From the NCBI GenBank assembly GCA_900539155.1, contig UQBE01000009.1:1-59879 (forward strand): DNA of 59,879 nucleotides. The letters run 5' to 3'. Source of the DNA: an uncultured Porphyromonas sp. GTDB taxonomy: Bacteria; Bacteroidota; Bacteroidia; Bacteroidales; Porphyromonadaceae. Of this stretch, positions 7,955-16,443 are shown piece after piece. Numbering within the stretch: the stretch's first letter is position 1; each line of letters starts with the position of its first letter. The notes under the pieces are model-generated. The model was not told the DNA's origin. It searched no databases and saw only the letters and a list, made by a program, of their open reading frames with translations. The position numbers and the translations under genes were made by a program.

Positions 7955-9268
7955 TTAGTGCTTTTTGGAGGTCATAATGTTGAGCACGAGACGGTCCGTC
8001 TCATTCATACCGACACGACCTATGCTAGTCAGGTTGTCTATCGTCTGGTCTACATCATCGTCTACGATGCCTTCGCTACCGGTGACCACCTTCTGCTCCA
8101 TCGCTAGCAAGGCGGAGAACATAGCCGTGCTCACGCCACTCGACACCTTCAGGCTACAGCTCGGCTTAGCACCGTCGCAGAGGAGGCCCGTGATGTTGCC
8201 CACCATATTCTTCACCGCAAAGCTCACCTGCTGCTTATTGCCTCCGAGCAGATAGGTCAAGCCACAGGCAGCACCCGTCGAGGCGACCACACAACCGCAG
8301 AGTGCCGAGAGGCGACCCAGCTTCTGCTTAATGTAGATTACCATTAGATTGCTCAGCATCAAGGCACGGACCGTCTCCTCGTGCCCTTTCTTTTGCTCCT
8401 TGGCAAAGGTCAGCACTGGCATCGTAGCCGTAATACCTTGATTACCACTCCCCGAATTGCTCATCACCGTCACAGGAGCACCATCCATGCGGGCATCGCA
8501 AGCAGCACTCGTCGCCGAGATAATCTGCGTCAAGGTCGATTCGCCTAAATACTTACGACCCAAGTCACTCCGTACCATACGACCCACAGCGTGACCGTAG
8601 TTAGACTTCATCGAGAGTTGGCTAGCCTTCGCATTGACCTCCGCATCAGCTAGGATAAACTCGATTTCCTCCAGTGGAGCCGTCGTAGCAAAGTCATAGA
8701 CGAGTGAGAAGTTGAGCGCCAGCTCCTCCTCGTCCTGCTGCTCCTCCTGCTGACCTATCGGGTGGTCCTCCAGGACCTGGTCCCCCTTGGCAAGGTAAGT
8801 CAGATGGTCATGCTTGCCACTGATGATAGCTGTGGCCGTCTCACCACTGGTCGTATGGATGGTCACCTCTGCATAGAGCTTGTCGACAGGCTCCGGCTTC
8901 GTACCAATGGTGATTATCTTAGCCTCGACCAGTCGCTTAGCCTCAGCCAGTTGCTCAGGCGTAAAGCTGTCTAGGAGCGTCAGTCCCTTGTCGGGCTGCG
9001 CCAGGACGATACCGAGAGCAATCGCTATGGGTAGTCCAATCATGCCCGTACCAGGGATGCCGACCCCGAGCGCATTCTTGAGTACGTTGGGGCTGAGCAA
9101 GACCGATACGCTCTCTGGAGTAAAGGCTCCTAGCGTATCACTAGCGTAGGCCGTGCAGAGCGATACCGCTACCGGCTCCGTACAGCCCGTGGCAGGCACC
9201 ACCTCTTGGTGGATGAGTGAAATAATCTCGCGACGTAAAGCAGGTGTCAGTGTGTTGGTCATATTCAT
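7955..9268 (-). CDS. UPF0597 / L-cysteine desulfidase-like protein (CyuA/YhaM family)
   Basis: Cytoplasmic protein of 437 residues (435 if the second ATG is used). The N-terminal block EVVPATGCTEPVAVS with C29, and CDGAKPSCSLKVSSG near the C terminus, are the conserved Cys-containing blocks of COG3681. This family resembles the alpha chain of Fe-S L-serine dehydratases. Characterised members release sulfide, ammonia and pyruvate from L-cysteine using a 4Fe-4S cluster, so amino-acid catabolism is the likely role. Gly-rich blocks (GVGIPGTGMIG, SNSGSGNQGI) are also conserved. The FHA-domain gene ends 22 nt upstream, so they probably form an operon. Confidence 0.85.
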   Translation of the reverse strand: MNMTNTLTPALRREIISLIHQEVVPATGCTEPVAVSLCTAYASDTLGAFTPESVSVLLSPNVLKNALGVGIPGTGMIGLPIAIALGIVLAQPDKGLTLLDSFTPEQLAEAKRLVEAKIITIGTKPEPVDKLYAEVTIHTTSGETATAIISGKHDHLTYLAKGDQVLEDHPIGQQEEQQDEEELALNFSLVYDFATTAPLEEIEFILADAEVNAKASQLSMKSNYGHAVGRMVRSDLGRKYLGESTLTQIISATSAACDARMDGAPVTVMSNSGSGNQGITATMPVLTFAKEQKKGHEETVRALMLSNLMVIYIKQKLGRLSALCGCVVASTGAACGLTYLLGGNKQQVSFAVKNMVGNITGLLCDGAKPSCSLKVSSGVSTAMFSALLAMEQKVVTGSEGIVDDDVDQTIDNLTSIGRVGMNETDRLVLNIMTSKKH

Positions 9269-9290
9269 AAAAAGGAGGGAGAAATGTTAG

Positions 9291-9830
9291 TTAGGGATTT
9301 GTCTCTTCGTAGTCACTCCGTGTGATATAGATGAGGGAGGTAGCCCCCAGCGTAATGACATCGCCCGAGTGTAGCTCGCAGAAAGTATCTGGTAGGTACT
9401 CCACACCAGCGACAAAAGTCCCCGTCATACTATCCAAGTCCTGTATGATAGCCTGCCCATCAGGCTCTATCGTAATCTGGCAATGGTTGCGCCCCAAGCT
9501 GGGGTCGCTACTATGTATCGGTGTCGTCACCGAGGTACCACGTCCGTTGTAGCTACCTATCGTGTTGCACCCCTCATAGAGTGGTAGTAGGGCAGCGTAG
9601 GCAAAGTCGTTGGCGATCAACTGGAGGTAAGCCAGCACCGGCTCCCCCTCTGGAGAGAGGTCAGCGTAGCGTGCCTTGAGATGCTCTAGTGTAGTGCCCC
9701 TGAGTCGGAAGCGTAAGCTCTCAGAGCATCCAGGGCAAAGCATAGCCACCTTACCACGGCAGTCAGCATTGGCGAGGATGGTCTCCTCGGAAATTTTGTT
9801 CGTACAGTGAGGACAGAGGATATAGTTCAC
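9291..9830 (-). CDS. Zinc-ribbon plus FHA-domain protein
   Basis: Soluble protein of 179 residues. The N terminus has Cys pairs C6/C9 and C32/C35 (CPHC, CPGC), as in a zinc ribbon. From about residue 95 comes an FHA domain: IGSYNGRGTSV, the phosphothreonine-contacting block SLGRNHCQI and the Asp-Ser-Thr-Gly loop in DLDSMTGTFV. FHA domains bind phosphothreonine peptides. No Ser/Thr kinase is in the window, so the partner is unknown. It is the first gene of a likely two-gene operon with the desulfidase-like protein. Zinc-ribbon/FHA proteins are common in Bacteroidales; the function is not established. Confidence 0.85.
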   Translation of the reverse strand: MNYILCPHCTNKISEETILANADCRGKVAMLCPGCSESLRFRLRGTTLEHLKARYADLSPEGEPVLAYLQLIANDFAYAALLPLYEGCNTIGSYNGRGTSVTTPIHSSDPSLGRNHCQITIEPDGQAIIQDLDSMTGTFVAGVEYLPDTFCELHSGDVITLGATSLIYITRSDYEETNP

Positions 9831-9865
9831 GGATATGAGTGCGAAAAAGAATGTTCTTTCGGCTA

Positions 9866-9873
9866 CAAATGTA
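9866..9873 (-). promoter_or_regulatory. -7 box (TACATTTG) of the FHA operon
   Basis: On the minus strand this reads TACATTTG, matching TAnnTTTG. It would start transcription about 30 nt upstream of the FHA gene. No clear -33 box is seen. Confidence 0.4.
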
Positions 9874-9977
9874 CCACAAATCTACCATCTAAGCCCATTT
9901 TCTCTCCAATTCTATCGAAAAGCATCCGCCCTGGTGACTATATTTTGCTCCCACACTCCGCTACATCACCGCAAATG

Positions 9978-10103
9978 TCAAATGACACTTCGGGGAGAGC
10001 CTTTAGTTTCTCGGGGGTGAAACTCTAGTTTCATAGGGGAGAAACTCCAGTTTCATAGGGAAGAAACTGGAGTGCCACGGGGGTTGAAACTTTAGTTTCA
10101 CCC
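9978..10103. repeat. Dyad array 1: core box plus 4.6 copies of a 22-bp repeat
   Basis: TCAAATGACACTTCGGGG at 9978-9995 is followed by tandem units starting at 10001, 10023, 10045, 10067 and 10090 (consensus CTCTAGTTTCATAGGGGAGAAA cut at 22 nt, i.e. C-T-N-N-AGTTTC then a G-rich stretch then GAAA). Unit junctions create the 14-bp dyads GAAACTCTAGTTTC, GAAACTCCAGTTTC and GAAACTTTAGTTTC. The fourth unit is degenerate. The array fills the gap 9831-10232 between divergent FHA and convergent asnS transcripts, where no gene is seen. The core box recurs at 25191-25208, 39581-39594 and 48964-48981. Confidence 0.7.
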
Positions 10104-10149
10104 AAGTGGTACTGATAGTTAGCTCATCTTTGCAGGGCAACAAATAGAA

Positions 10150-10186
10150 AAGGCTGTAGCACCATACGGGGAGGTGCTACAGCCTT
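10150..10186 (-). terminator. Rho-independent terminator of asnS
   Basis: On the minus strand AAGGCTGTAGCACC pairs perfectly with GGTGCTACAGCCTT around a 9-nt loop, followed by TTTCTATTT. It lies about 45 nt past the asnS stop codon. Confidence 0.85.
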
Positions 10187-10232
10187 GACTGATAAGATAT
10201 GATCGCTAGTCCGCTAGCGAGTGGGGGAGGGA

Positions 10233-11648
10233 CTAGAAGTTGGCGTTGTTTGGCGTGCGGGGGAAGGGAATCACGTCACGGATGTTGGTCATGCCAGTGA
10301 CGAAGAGGAGGAGTCTCTCGAAGCCCAGTCCGAAGCCTGCATGTGGTGCTGAGCCGTAGCGACGGGTGTCGAGGTACCACCACAAATCTTTGTCCTTGAT
10401 ACCGACCTCCTCAGCACGTGCTGTGAGCTTGTCGATGTCGGTCTCACGCTCGCTACCTCCGATGATCTCGCCGATGTGCGGGAAGAGGACGTCCATACCG
10501 CGTACGGTCTTGCCGTCGTCGTTTTGCTTCATATAGAAGGCCTTGATCTCCTTCGGGTAGTCGGTCATGATGACGGGCGCGTTGTAGTGCTGCTCGACGA
10601 GGTAACGCTCGTGCTCGCTGGCGAGGTCGGCACCCCAGTAGACGGGGAACTCGAACTTCTTGCCGCCACGGACAGCCTCCTCGAGGATGGCGACACCCTC
10701 GGTATAGGTGATGCGTACGAATGGACGCTCCACGACGAAGCGGATGCGCTCGATGAGCTCCTTGTCGTAATGCTCGGCGAGGAACTCAAGGTCGTCCATA
10801 CAGTGGTCGAGTGCCCACTGGAGACAGTGCTTGGTGAATGCCTCGGCGAGGTCTTGGTTGCCCTCGTTGTCCATAAAGGCGACCTCAGGCTCGACCATCC
10901 AGAACTCAGCGAGGTGGCGTGGGGTATTGGAGTTTTCAGCTCTAAAGGTAGGACCAAAGGTGTAGATACCGCCTAGTGCCAGGGCACCTAGCTCACCCTC
11001 TAGCTGTCCCGATACGGTCAGCGAGGTGTGCTTGCCAAAGAAGTCTTTGCTGTAGTCCACGCTTCCATCTTTAGCGAGGGGAAGCTTGTTCATGTCTAGC
11101 GTGGTGACGGTAAACATTTGCCCGGCACCCTCAGCATCGCTAGATGTGATGATCGGGGTGTGAAGGTAGAAGTAACCACGCTCGTGAAAGAAGGTGTGAA
11201 TCGCATAAGCCATATTGTGGCGGATGCGGAGAACGGCTGCGAAAGTGTTAGTACGTGGACGCAGGTGAGCAATCTCACGGAGGAACTCTAGTGTGTGTCC
11301 CTTCTTTTGCAGTGGATAGCGTACGGGATCAGAGGTGCCGTAGATGGTTATTTCGTTAGCCTGTATCTCGTACTCTTGCCCTTGACCCTGTGAAGCGACG
11401 AGCGTGCCGACGACACCAATAGCGGCGCCTGTGGTGATCTGCTCGAGGAGTTTGGGGTCGGTCTGGGTCTTGTCAATGACGATCTGTATGTTATGTACTG
11501 TCGAGCCATCGTTGAGCGCAACGAAGCAGACAGCTTTGTTGCCTCGCTTGGTGCGTACCCATCCCTTGACACAGACGGGCTGGGGGAGCTGACGCTGTGC
11601 TAGCTGGGGGAGCTCCTTGATAGTAGTGCGTGGTAGTGAGTTATTCAT
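10233..11648 (-). CDS. asnS: Asparaginyl-tRNA synthetase
   Basis: Class IIb aminoacyl-tRNA synthetase of 471 residues. The N-terminal OB-fold (residues ~18-120, VKGWVRTKRGNKAVCFVALNDGS) binds the anticodon. The catalytic core has motif 2 in TFRAENSNTPRHLAEFWMVEPE and motif 3 in GFGLGFERLLLFVTGMTNIRDVIPFPR. The combination FRAENSNTPRH identifies AsnRS rather than AspRS. Presence of AsnRS implies direct charging of tRNA-Asn. The gene begins 28 nt after the pseudouridine synthase gene on the same strand and ends before a strong terminator. Confidence 0.95.
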   Translation of the reverse strand: MNNSLPRTTIKELPQLAQRQLPQPVCVKGWVRTKRGNKAVCFVALNDGSTVHNIQIVIDKTQTDPKLLEQITTGAAIGVVGTLVASQGQGQEYEIQANEITIYGTSDPVRYPLQKKGHTLEFLREIAHLRPRTNTFAAVLRIRHNMAYAIHTFFHERGYFYLHTPIITSSDAEGAGQMFTVTTLDMNKLPLAKDGSVDYSKDFFGKHTSLTVSGQLEGELGALALGGIYTFGPTFRAENSNTPRHLAEFWMVEPEVAFMDNEGNQDLAEAFTKHCLQWALDHCMDDLEFLAEHYDKELIERIRFVVERPFVRITYTEGVAILEEAVRGGKKFEFPVYWGADLASEHERYLVEQHYNAPVIMTDYPKEIKAFYMKQNDDGKTVRGMDVLFPHIGEIIGGSERETDIDKLTARAEEVGIKDKDLWWYLDTRRYGSAPHAGFGLGFERLLLFVTGMTNIRDVIPFPRTPNNANF

Positions 11649-11676
11649 AGTATCTGCTGATATGGTTTATACCTAT

Positions 11677-13095
11677 TTAGTCTTCTATCTCTTCAGATGA
11701 GAAGGGATGCTCTGGTGTCTCTTGGTGCTTGTGATAGACTTTGGTGGTGGGTGCTACGCCGTTGTCCTCTTGCTCCTTGACACCCATGCGGAGGTAGCGC
11801 ACCTCCTCGGGGGTTAGATAGCGCCAGCGACCACGGGGTAGGTCTTTCTTGGTGAGACCTGCGTAGTAGACGCGGTCTAGATGCACGACGCGATAGCCTA
11901 GATGCTCGAAGATGCGACGCACGATGCGGTTGCGACCCGAGTGTATCTCTATGCCGACCTTGTCGTGAGTCTGTCCGGTGATGTAGCTGATAGCATCGGC
12001 GTGTATCTCGCCATCCTCCAGCTCGAAGCCGTGAGCAATCATCTGCATGTGCTCTACGGTGACCTCCTTGTCAAGAGCTACCTCGTAGATTTTCTTCTTG
12101 CGAAAGGCGGGGTGCATCAAGCGCACCGCTAGGTCTCCATCATTGGTCAGAAGGAGGATACCAGTCGTGTTGCGGTCTAGTCGACCGATGGGGTAGATGC
12201 GCTCGGTGCAAGCGTTGTGCACGAGGTCCATGACGGTGCGTCGCCCCTCGGGATCGGTAAGCGTGGTGACACAGTTCTTCGGCTTGTTGAGCAGTACGTA
12301 GACCTTAGCCTCTAGTGTGATGGGCTTGTCATCGACCACCACTTGGTCGGTCGGTAGTACCTGCGAGCCGAGCTCAGAGACGACGGTGCCGTTGACCTTG
12401 ACACGTCCAGCAGCGATGTACTGGTCTGCCGTGCGACGGGAACATAGTCCTGAGTTGGAGAGGAACTTATTGAGTCGTATCGGTTCGCCCGCCTCGACTA
12501 GGGGAGAGGCGTAGCGTACTGGCTCGACAGGAGCCTTAGGAGTGCGTGGCTTAGCTTCGCCCTTGCGCTGCTTGTTAGGACGCTGACCAGCGTTCTTGCG
12601 AGGAGCTGCGGAGCGCTTATCTTTGCGGTCCGCTACATTGGCTCCTCTTTTGCAACGTGGTGATGAAGTGCGAGCTTCTTCGCTATGTGCTCTAGGGCGG
12701 GCAGCCTTGCCTCTCTGCTTGGCATACGGATATATGACGGGGTCTGTACCCTCACCGTCACTGACGACTGATATAGGTGTGCGCCCTGCTCTATCCTGCG
12801 AGTGTTTGTAGCCCCTCTGCTCGGCTTCGAAGCCAAACTTGCGAGACTGCCCCTTCTCGGCGTTGAGGTCTCGGGGCTTGACCATCTCGGAGGCATCTAT
12901 GTTGCGATGGGTTACGGTAGCACTCTCTTCGTCACTTACCTTGACGCGAATCAACGGTTCGCTCGAAGCGTGGCGTGCTATACGCTGTCGTCGCCGCTTA
13001 CCAGCAGATGCGGATTGACCTCCCTCTGTGGATGAATCGCCAGAGGGTGTCGCCTGGTGCTGTGGCTCTGATGTAGGATTGCTGTCTATAGACAT
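11677..13095 (-). CDS. rluB: 23S rRNA pseudouridine synthase, RluB/RsuA family
   Basis: Protein of 472 residues. Residues 1-195 form a low-complexity, strongly basic extension (many Arg/Lys/Ser/Pro) with no predicted fold. An S4 RNA-binding domain follows at ~205-255 (RLNKFLSNSGLCSRRTADQYI), then the RsuA-type catalytic domain with the nucleophile Asp306 in GRLDRNTTGILLL and the late block GRNRIVRRIFEHLGY. The family isomerises U to pseudouridine in rRNA; RluB modifies U2605 of 23S rRNA. Assignment to RluB over RluE/RluF rests on S4 plus sequence similarity recalled, so the site is inferred. The gene precedes asnS by 28 nt. Confidence 0.85.
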   Translation of the reverse strand: MSIDSNPTSEPQHQATPSGDSSTEGGQSASAGKRRRQRIARHASSEPLIRVKVSDEESATVTHRNIDASEMVKPRDLNAEKGQSRKFGFEAEQRGYKHSQDRAGRTPISVVSDGEGTDPVIYPYAKQRGKAARPRAHSEEARTSSPRCKRGANVADRKDKRSAAPRKNAGQRPNKQRKGEAKPRTPKAPVEPVRYASPLVEAGEPIRLNKFLSNSGLCSRRTADQYIAAGRVKVNGTVVSELGSQVLPTDQVVVDDKPITLEAKVYVLLNKPKNCVTTLTDPEGRRTVMDLVHNACTERIYPIGRLDRNTTGILLLTNDGDLAVRLMHPAFRKKKIYEVALDKEVTVEHMQMIAHGFELEDGEIHADAISYITGQTHDKVGIEIHSGRNRIVRRIFEHLGYRVVHLDRVYYAGLTKKDLPRGRWRYLTPEEVRYLRMGVKEQEDNGVAPTTKVYHKHQETPEHPFSSEEIED

Positions 13096-13400
13096 GAAGC
13101 TGTTTAATGACTATGTAGTCCTTCGTACGATACGCAGTAGTAATCTGTATCAATGGGGGCCGTCGCTACTTGTGATTGTTGAGCTTAATATGGAACCACC
13201 GAAGTATTATAGTGATAGCACCCCCTAGAGATTACTTCTCATTTGGCTCAATCTCTAGAGCCTTGAGTCCTGCCGCCAATGCCTTACGACCGTCCAATCG
13301 GCGGAATAAGCAAAGGTCGAGAGGTAAGAGAAGTCCTAAAGGCGGGATGCTGGTGGCTAAGTAGCTAAGACCGTGACAAAGGTACTAATTAATTAGCAGA
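13096..13400. other. Intergenic gap without recognisable gene
   Basis: The 305 bp between purB and the pseudouridine synthase gene hold only unsupported short open frames. A minus-strand TACCTTTG (13377-13384) resembles a -7 box that could read towards the pseudouridine synthase, but no -33 box is present and the leader would be about 280 nt. Confidence 0.4.
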
Positions 13401-14735
13401 TTACACGCCTACGTAGTTGTGCGGGGTAATCTGACGAAGCTCCTTCTTGACCTCCTCAGCAACCTCTAGGGTGTCGATGAAGTGGGCGATTGTCTCTTGA
13501 CTTATCTCCTCACCTGTGCGGGTCAGTGCCTTGAGCGTCTCATAAGGGTGCGGATAACCCTCGCGACGGAGGATAGTCTGGATAGCCTCAGCGACCACGG
13601 CCCAGTTGCACTCTAAGTCATGCGCAATGCGCTCGGGATGGATGACTAGCTTGCCAAGACCCTTAGAGAGACTACTGAAAGCTATCAGCGTGTAGCCCAT
13701 CGGGACGAGCTGATTGCGTATCACCGTCGAGTCGGTCAGGTCACGCTGCAGACGAGATATGGGGAGCTTAGAGGCTAGATGCAGAGCCACGGCATTAGCT
13801 AGCCCGAGGTTACCCTCAGCATTCTCAAAGTCAATGGGATTAACCTTGTGAGGCATGGCACTGGAGCCGACCTCTCCCGCCTTAATCTTCTGCCCGAAGT
13901 AACTCATAGAGATGTAGCTCCAGAAGTCTCGAGCCAGGTCGATGAGGATCGTGTTGATACGCGCCATCGCCTCAAAGAGGGCAGCGAGGTTGTCGTAGTT
14001 AGAGATTTGCGTCGTGTACTGCTCACGCTCTAGCCCTAGTGATGTGAGGAAGCTATTGCCAAAAGCGACCCAGTCAATGGTGGGGTAGGCGACATGGTGC
14101 GCATTAAAATTGCCCGTAGCACCGCCAAACTTGCCCGTGATAGGTACCTGCTCTAGCACTTTGGTCTGCTGCTCCAAGCGATAGACGAAGACCATGATCT
14201 CCTTGCCCAGACGTGTGGGGCTAGCGGGCTGACCATGTGTGCGAGCCAGCATAGCGACATCGTGCCACTCATTGGCGAGCTGACGCAGCTGCTCGATGAG
14301 CTTATGGAGCGTGGGGAGGTAGACCTCGTGCAGTGCCTCGCGAAGCATCAGCGGGAAGGCGGTATTGTTGACATCTTGCGATGTTAGTCCGAAGTGGACA
14401 AACTCCTCAATCTCCTCTAGCCCCAGCTGAGGTAGATGACGCTTGATGTAGTACTCGACAGCCTTGACATCATGATTGGTCGTAGCCTCTATATCCTTTA
14501 CCTCTTGTGCGGCCTCTGTAGACCACTCTTTGTAGAGCTGCCTGAGAGCCTCTTGCTTAGGCTCTGGGAGGGCTTTGCTCAGTGCGGGTATCGCCTGGGT
14601 TAACGCTATGAGGTACTCCACCTCGATACGTACACGGTAGCGGATGAGTGCTGACTCGGAGCTGTAAGCTGCTAGGGGAGCGGTCTTGCTCGCATAGCGA
14701 CCATCTAGAGGTGAGATAGCTTGAAGAGCTGACAT
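13401..14735 (-). CDS. purB: Adenylosuccinate lyase
   Basis: Fumarase/aspartase superfamily enzyme of 444 residues. It acts twice in purine synthesis, cleaving SAICAR to AICAR and adenylosuccinate to AMP. The superfamily signature GSSAMPHKVNP is at residues 290-300, with the catalytic Ser in its flexible loop. THGQPASPTRLGKE (~165-178) and HFGLTSQDVNNTA (~114-126) are the other two active-site blocks. The EIE-rich N terminus and overall length are like the E. coli PurB subfamily. It stands alone, with the structured rplT 3' region upstream. Confidence 0.94.
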   Translation of the reverse strand: MSALQAISPLDGRYASKTAPLAAYSSESALIRYRVRIEVEYLIALTQAIPALSKALPEPKQEALRQLYKEWSTEAAQEVKDIEATTNHDVKAVEYYIKRHLPQLGLEEIEEFVHFGLTSQDVNNTAFPLMLREALHEVYLPTLHKLIEQLRQLANEWHDVAMLARTHGQPASPTRLGKEIMVFVYRLEQQTKVLEQVPITGKFGGATGNFNAHHVAYPTIDWVAFGNSFLTSLGLEREQYTTQISNYDNLAALFEAMARINTILIDLARDFWSYISMSYFGQKIKAGEVGSSAMPHKVNPIDFENAEGNLGLANAVALHLASKLPISRLQRDLTDSTVIRNQLVPMGYTLIAFSSLSKGLGKLVIHPERIAHDLECNWAVVAEAIQTILRREGYPHPYETLKALTRTGEEISQETIAHFIDTLEVAEEVKKELRQITPHNYVGV

Positions 14736-14861
14736 ACTATATTATGGATTGAAGAGTGTTGTAAGATGACAGAAAGAAGTGTGTCGCCACACTGGGTCTG
14801 CTACGGCTAATGCTATGAGCTGAGCATAGCCATAACGACTTGATGGAAGATAGATGAATGA

Positions 14862-14928
14862 CTAGACGCAAGACCCAAGCGCGTGATGCCATAAAGGAGA
14901 CATCGTGCGTCCTGTGTCTTGCGCCTAG
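14862..14928 (-). ncRNA. Large hairpin downstream of rplT; possible terminator or Bacteroidales-1-type RNA
   Basis: On the minus strand CTAGGCGCAAGAC pairs with GTCTTGCGTCTAG (13 pairs, one G-U), with further inner pairing up to a 12-nt loop. It starts 25 nt after the rplT stop, so it may be the operon's 3' structure. The published Bacteroidales-1 RNA motif is often found downstream of L20 genes in this order, which is the reason for suggesting it. I cannot confirm the motif without a covariance search. No strong U-tract follows. Confidence 0.4.
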
Positions 14929-14952
14929 GCTTTGTATTAGAGAGCTGCTCGT

Positions 14953-15300
14953 TTAGCCTCTAGCCTTTTCGCAGATAGACTTAAAGGCTTCGGGATTGTT
15001 CATCGCGAGGTCAGCGAGGACCTTGCGATTGATCTCAATCCCCTGCTTGTGTAGGGCACCCATAAGTGTCGAGTAGGTCATACCCTCTAGACGTGCAGCA
15101 GCATTGATACGCTGTATCCATAGAGCGCGGAAAGAGCGCTTCTTGTTCTTACGGTCACGGTAAGCATAGGTGAGACCCTTCTCCCAGCCATTCTTGGCTA
15201 CGGTCCAGACGTTGCTGCGGGCACCGATGTATCCGCGTGTTAGCTTGAGTATTCTTTTGCGCTTAGCTCGTGAAGCGACGTGATTTACTGATCTAGGCAT
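14953..15300 (-). CDS. rplT: 50S ribosomal protein L20
   Basis: Basic protein of 115 residues, the normal L20 length. It begins MPRSVNHVASRAKRKRILK and contains GYIGARSNVWTVAKNGWEKGLTY, the canonical 23S rRNA-binding N-terminal extension, and RDRKNKKRSFRALWIQRINAA. L20 is needed for early 50S assembly and in many bacteria represses its own operon. It is the last gene of thrS-infC-rpmI-rplT, 58 nt after rpmI. Confidence 0.97.
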   Translation of the reverse strand: MPRSVNHVASRAKRKRILKLTRGYIGARSNVWTVAKNGWEKGLTYAYRDRKNKKRSFRALWIQRINAAARLEGMTYSTLMGALHKQGIEINRKVLADLAMNNPEAFKSICEKARG

Positions 15301-15358
15301 TTCTTGTGTCGATTAGTGTGTTTGATAAATACGTACTAAACTCTGTTGAGTCCTCGAT

Positions 15359-15553
15359 TTAAAGGTTGAGCATCTCCTTGACACTCTTCTCATTGTGTGG
15401 ATCCACGAGAGCGGTGTAGGTAAGGTTGCGCTTACGCTTCTTGCTCTTTTTGGTGAGGATGTGACTCTTGTACGCATGCTTACGCTTGATGCGTCCGCTA
15501 CCTGTCAGGAAAAAACGCTTCTTAGCGCCTGATACTGTCTTCTGTTTAGGCAT
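15359..15553 (-). CDS. rpmI: 50S ribosomal protein L35
   Basis: Very basic protein of 64 residues beginning MPKQKTVSGAKKRFFLTGSG and containing KRKHAYKSHILTKKSKKRKRN, the L35 pattern. It lies between infC and rplT in the conserved IF3-L35-L20 order. The 158-nt gap to infC upstream is longer than in most operons of this type and can fold locally, so post-transcriptional control of L35/L20 is possible but unproven. Confidence 0.96.
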   Translation of the reverse strand: MPKQKTVSGAKKRFFLTGSGRIKRKHAYKSHILTKKSKKRKRNLTYTALVDPHNEKSVKEMLNL

Positions 15554-15711
15554 TTTGTTTGGATTTTGAATTGTGTGAAACTATTATTAGATGCACCCTC
15601 CTAACCAACTACCTAGAGGCACGCCTATGCCTGTTTGGATAGTCTGCTACGCACGGAGCGTAGCTGGTAGGGGAGGTGATTTACTTGCTTATGAATGTGT
15701 CTATGTTATGA

Positions 15712-16341
15712 CTACTCGCTATCGTTTTTCTCCGAAGCTTCTTGATTGGTCTGCTCCTCGCTGGTCTGCTTTGGCTCTTTCTTCTTACCCTTGGCAGAGG
15801 CTGGCTTGGGAGCTAGCATAATCGTCATACGCTTGCCCTCTAGCACTGGCATGTTCTCGACACGTGCCAGCTCCTCTAGGTCGTTGGCAAAGCGCAGGAG
15901 AAGTATCTCGCCCTGATCCTTAAAGAGGATGCTACGACCACGGAAGAAGACGTAAGCCTTCACCTTAAAGCCATCCTTGAGGAAGCCCTCTGCATGGCGG
16001 AGCTTGAAGTTGTAGTCGTGGTCGTCCGTCTGAGGTCCGAAGCGGATCTCCTTGACCACCACCTTAGCTTGCTTAGCCTTCTGCTCCTTCTGTCGCTTCT
16101 TCTGCTGATAGAGAAACTTCTGGTAGTCCGTCACACGGCATACGGGCGGCTCCGCATTCGGAGAAATCTCCACAAGGTCTAGACCCTGAAGCTCGGCTAT
16201 ACGACGAGCTTGCTGGATAGGGTAGACCCCCTGGTCTACATTGTCACCGACGAGGCGTACCTCACGATGAGGTATCTGCTCGTTGATGCGGTTCGGTTGC
16301 TCTTTGATGGGTGGACGTCTGAAATTTCTACTGTTTGCCAT
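15712..16341 (-). CDS. infC: Translation initiation factor IF-3
   Basis: Protein of 209 residues. The N-terminal domain (RINEQIPHREVRLVGDNVDQGV) and the Lys-rich linker helix (YQQKKRQKEQKAKQAKVV) lead into the C-terminal domain (VKEIRFGPQTDDHDYNFKLRHAEGFLKDG) that binds the 30S platform. The C-terminal 25 residues after KPAS form a Lys/Glu/Gln-rich tail, longer than in E. coli IF3. The ATG at 16341 is used. In this phylum IF3 starts are normally ATG, so the AUU autoregulation of E. coli does not apply. It lies 102 nt after thrS. Confidence 0.95.
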   Translation of the reverse strand: MANSRNFRRPPIKEQPNRINEQIPHREVRLVGDNVDQGVYPIQQARRIAELQGLDLVEISPNAEPPVCRVTDYQKFLYQQKKRQKEQKAKQAKVVVKEIRFGPQTDDHDYNFKLRHAEGFLKDGFKVKAYVFFRGRSILFKDQGEILLLRFANDLEELARVENMPVLEGKRMTIMLAPKPASAKGKKKEPKQTSEEQTNQEASEKNDSE

Positions 16342-16443
16342 TCGTCTGCAATTAGCAGTTAGTGATTCGTTAGCAGTGTGCTAGGTGGGATTATTGTATC
16401 AATTGATATGACTTATCTTTCTATAGGGATAAAGGGTGGATGA

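Noticed and set aside
9978..10103. CRISPR array
   Set aside because: The 22-bp units are directly adjacent with no unique spacers, the repeats are degenerate and no cas genes are present.
10476..10976. 166-codon frame antisense to asnS
   Set aside because: The composition (Val/Leu/Glu/Asp runs) is typical of antisense shadows, and asnS is certain.
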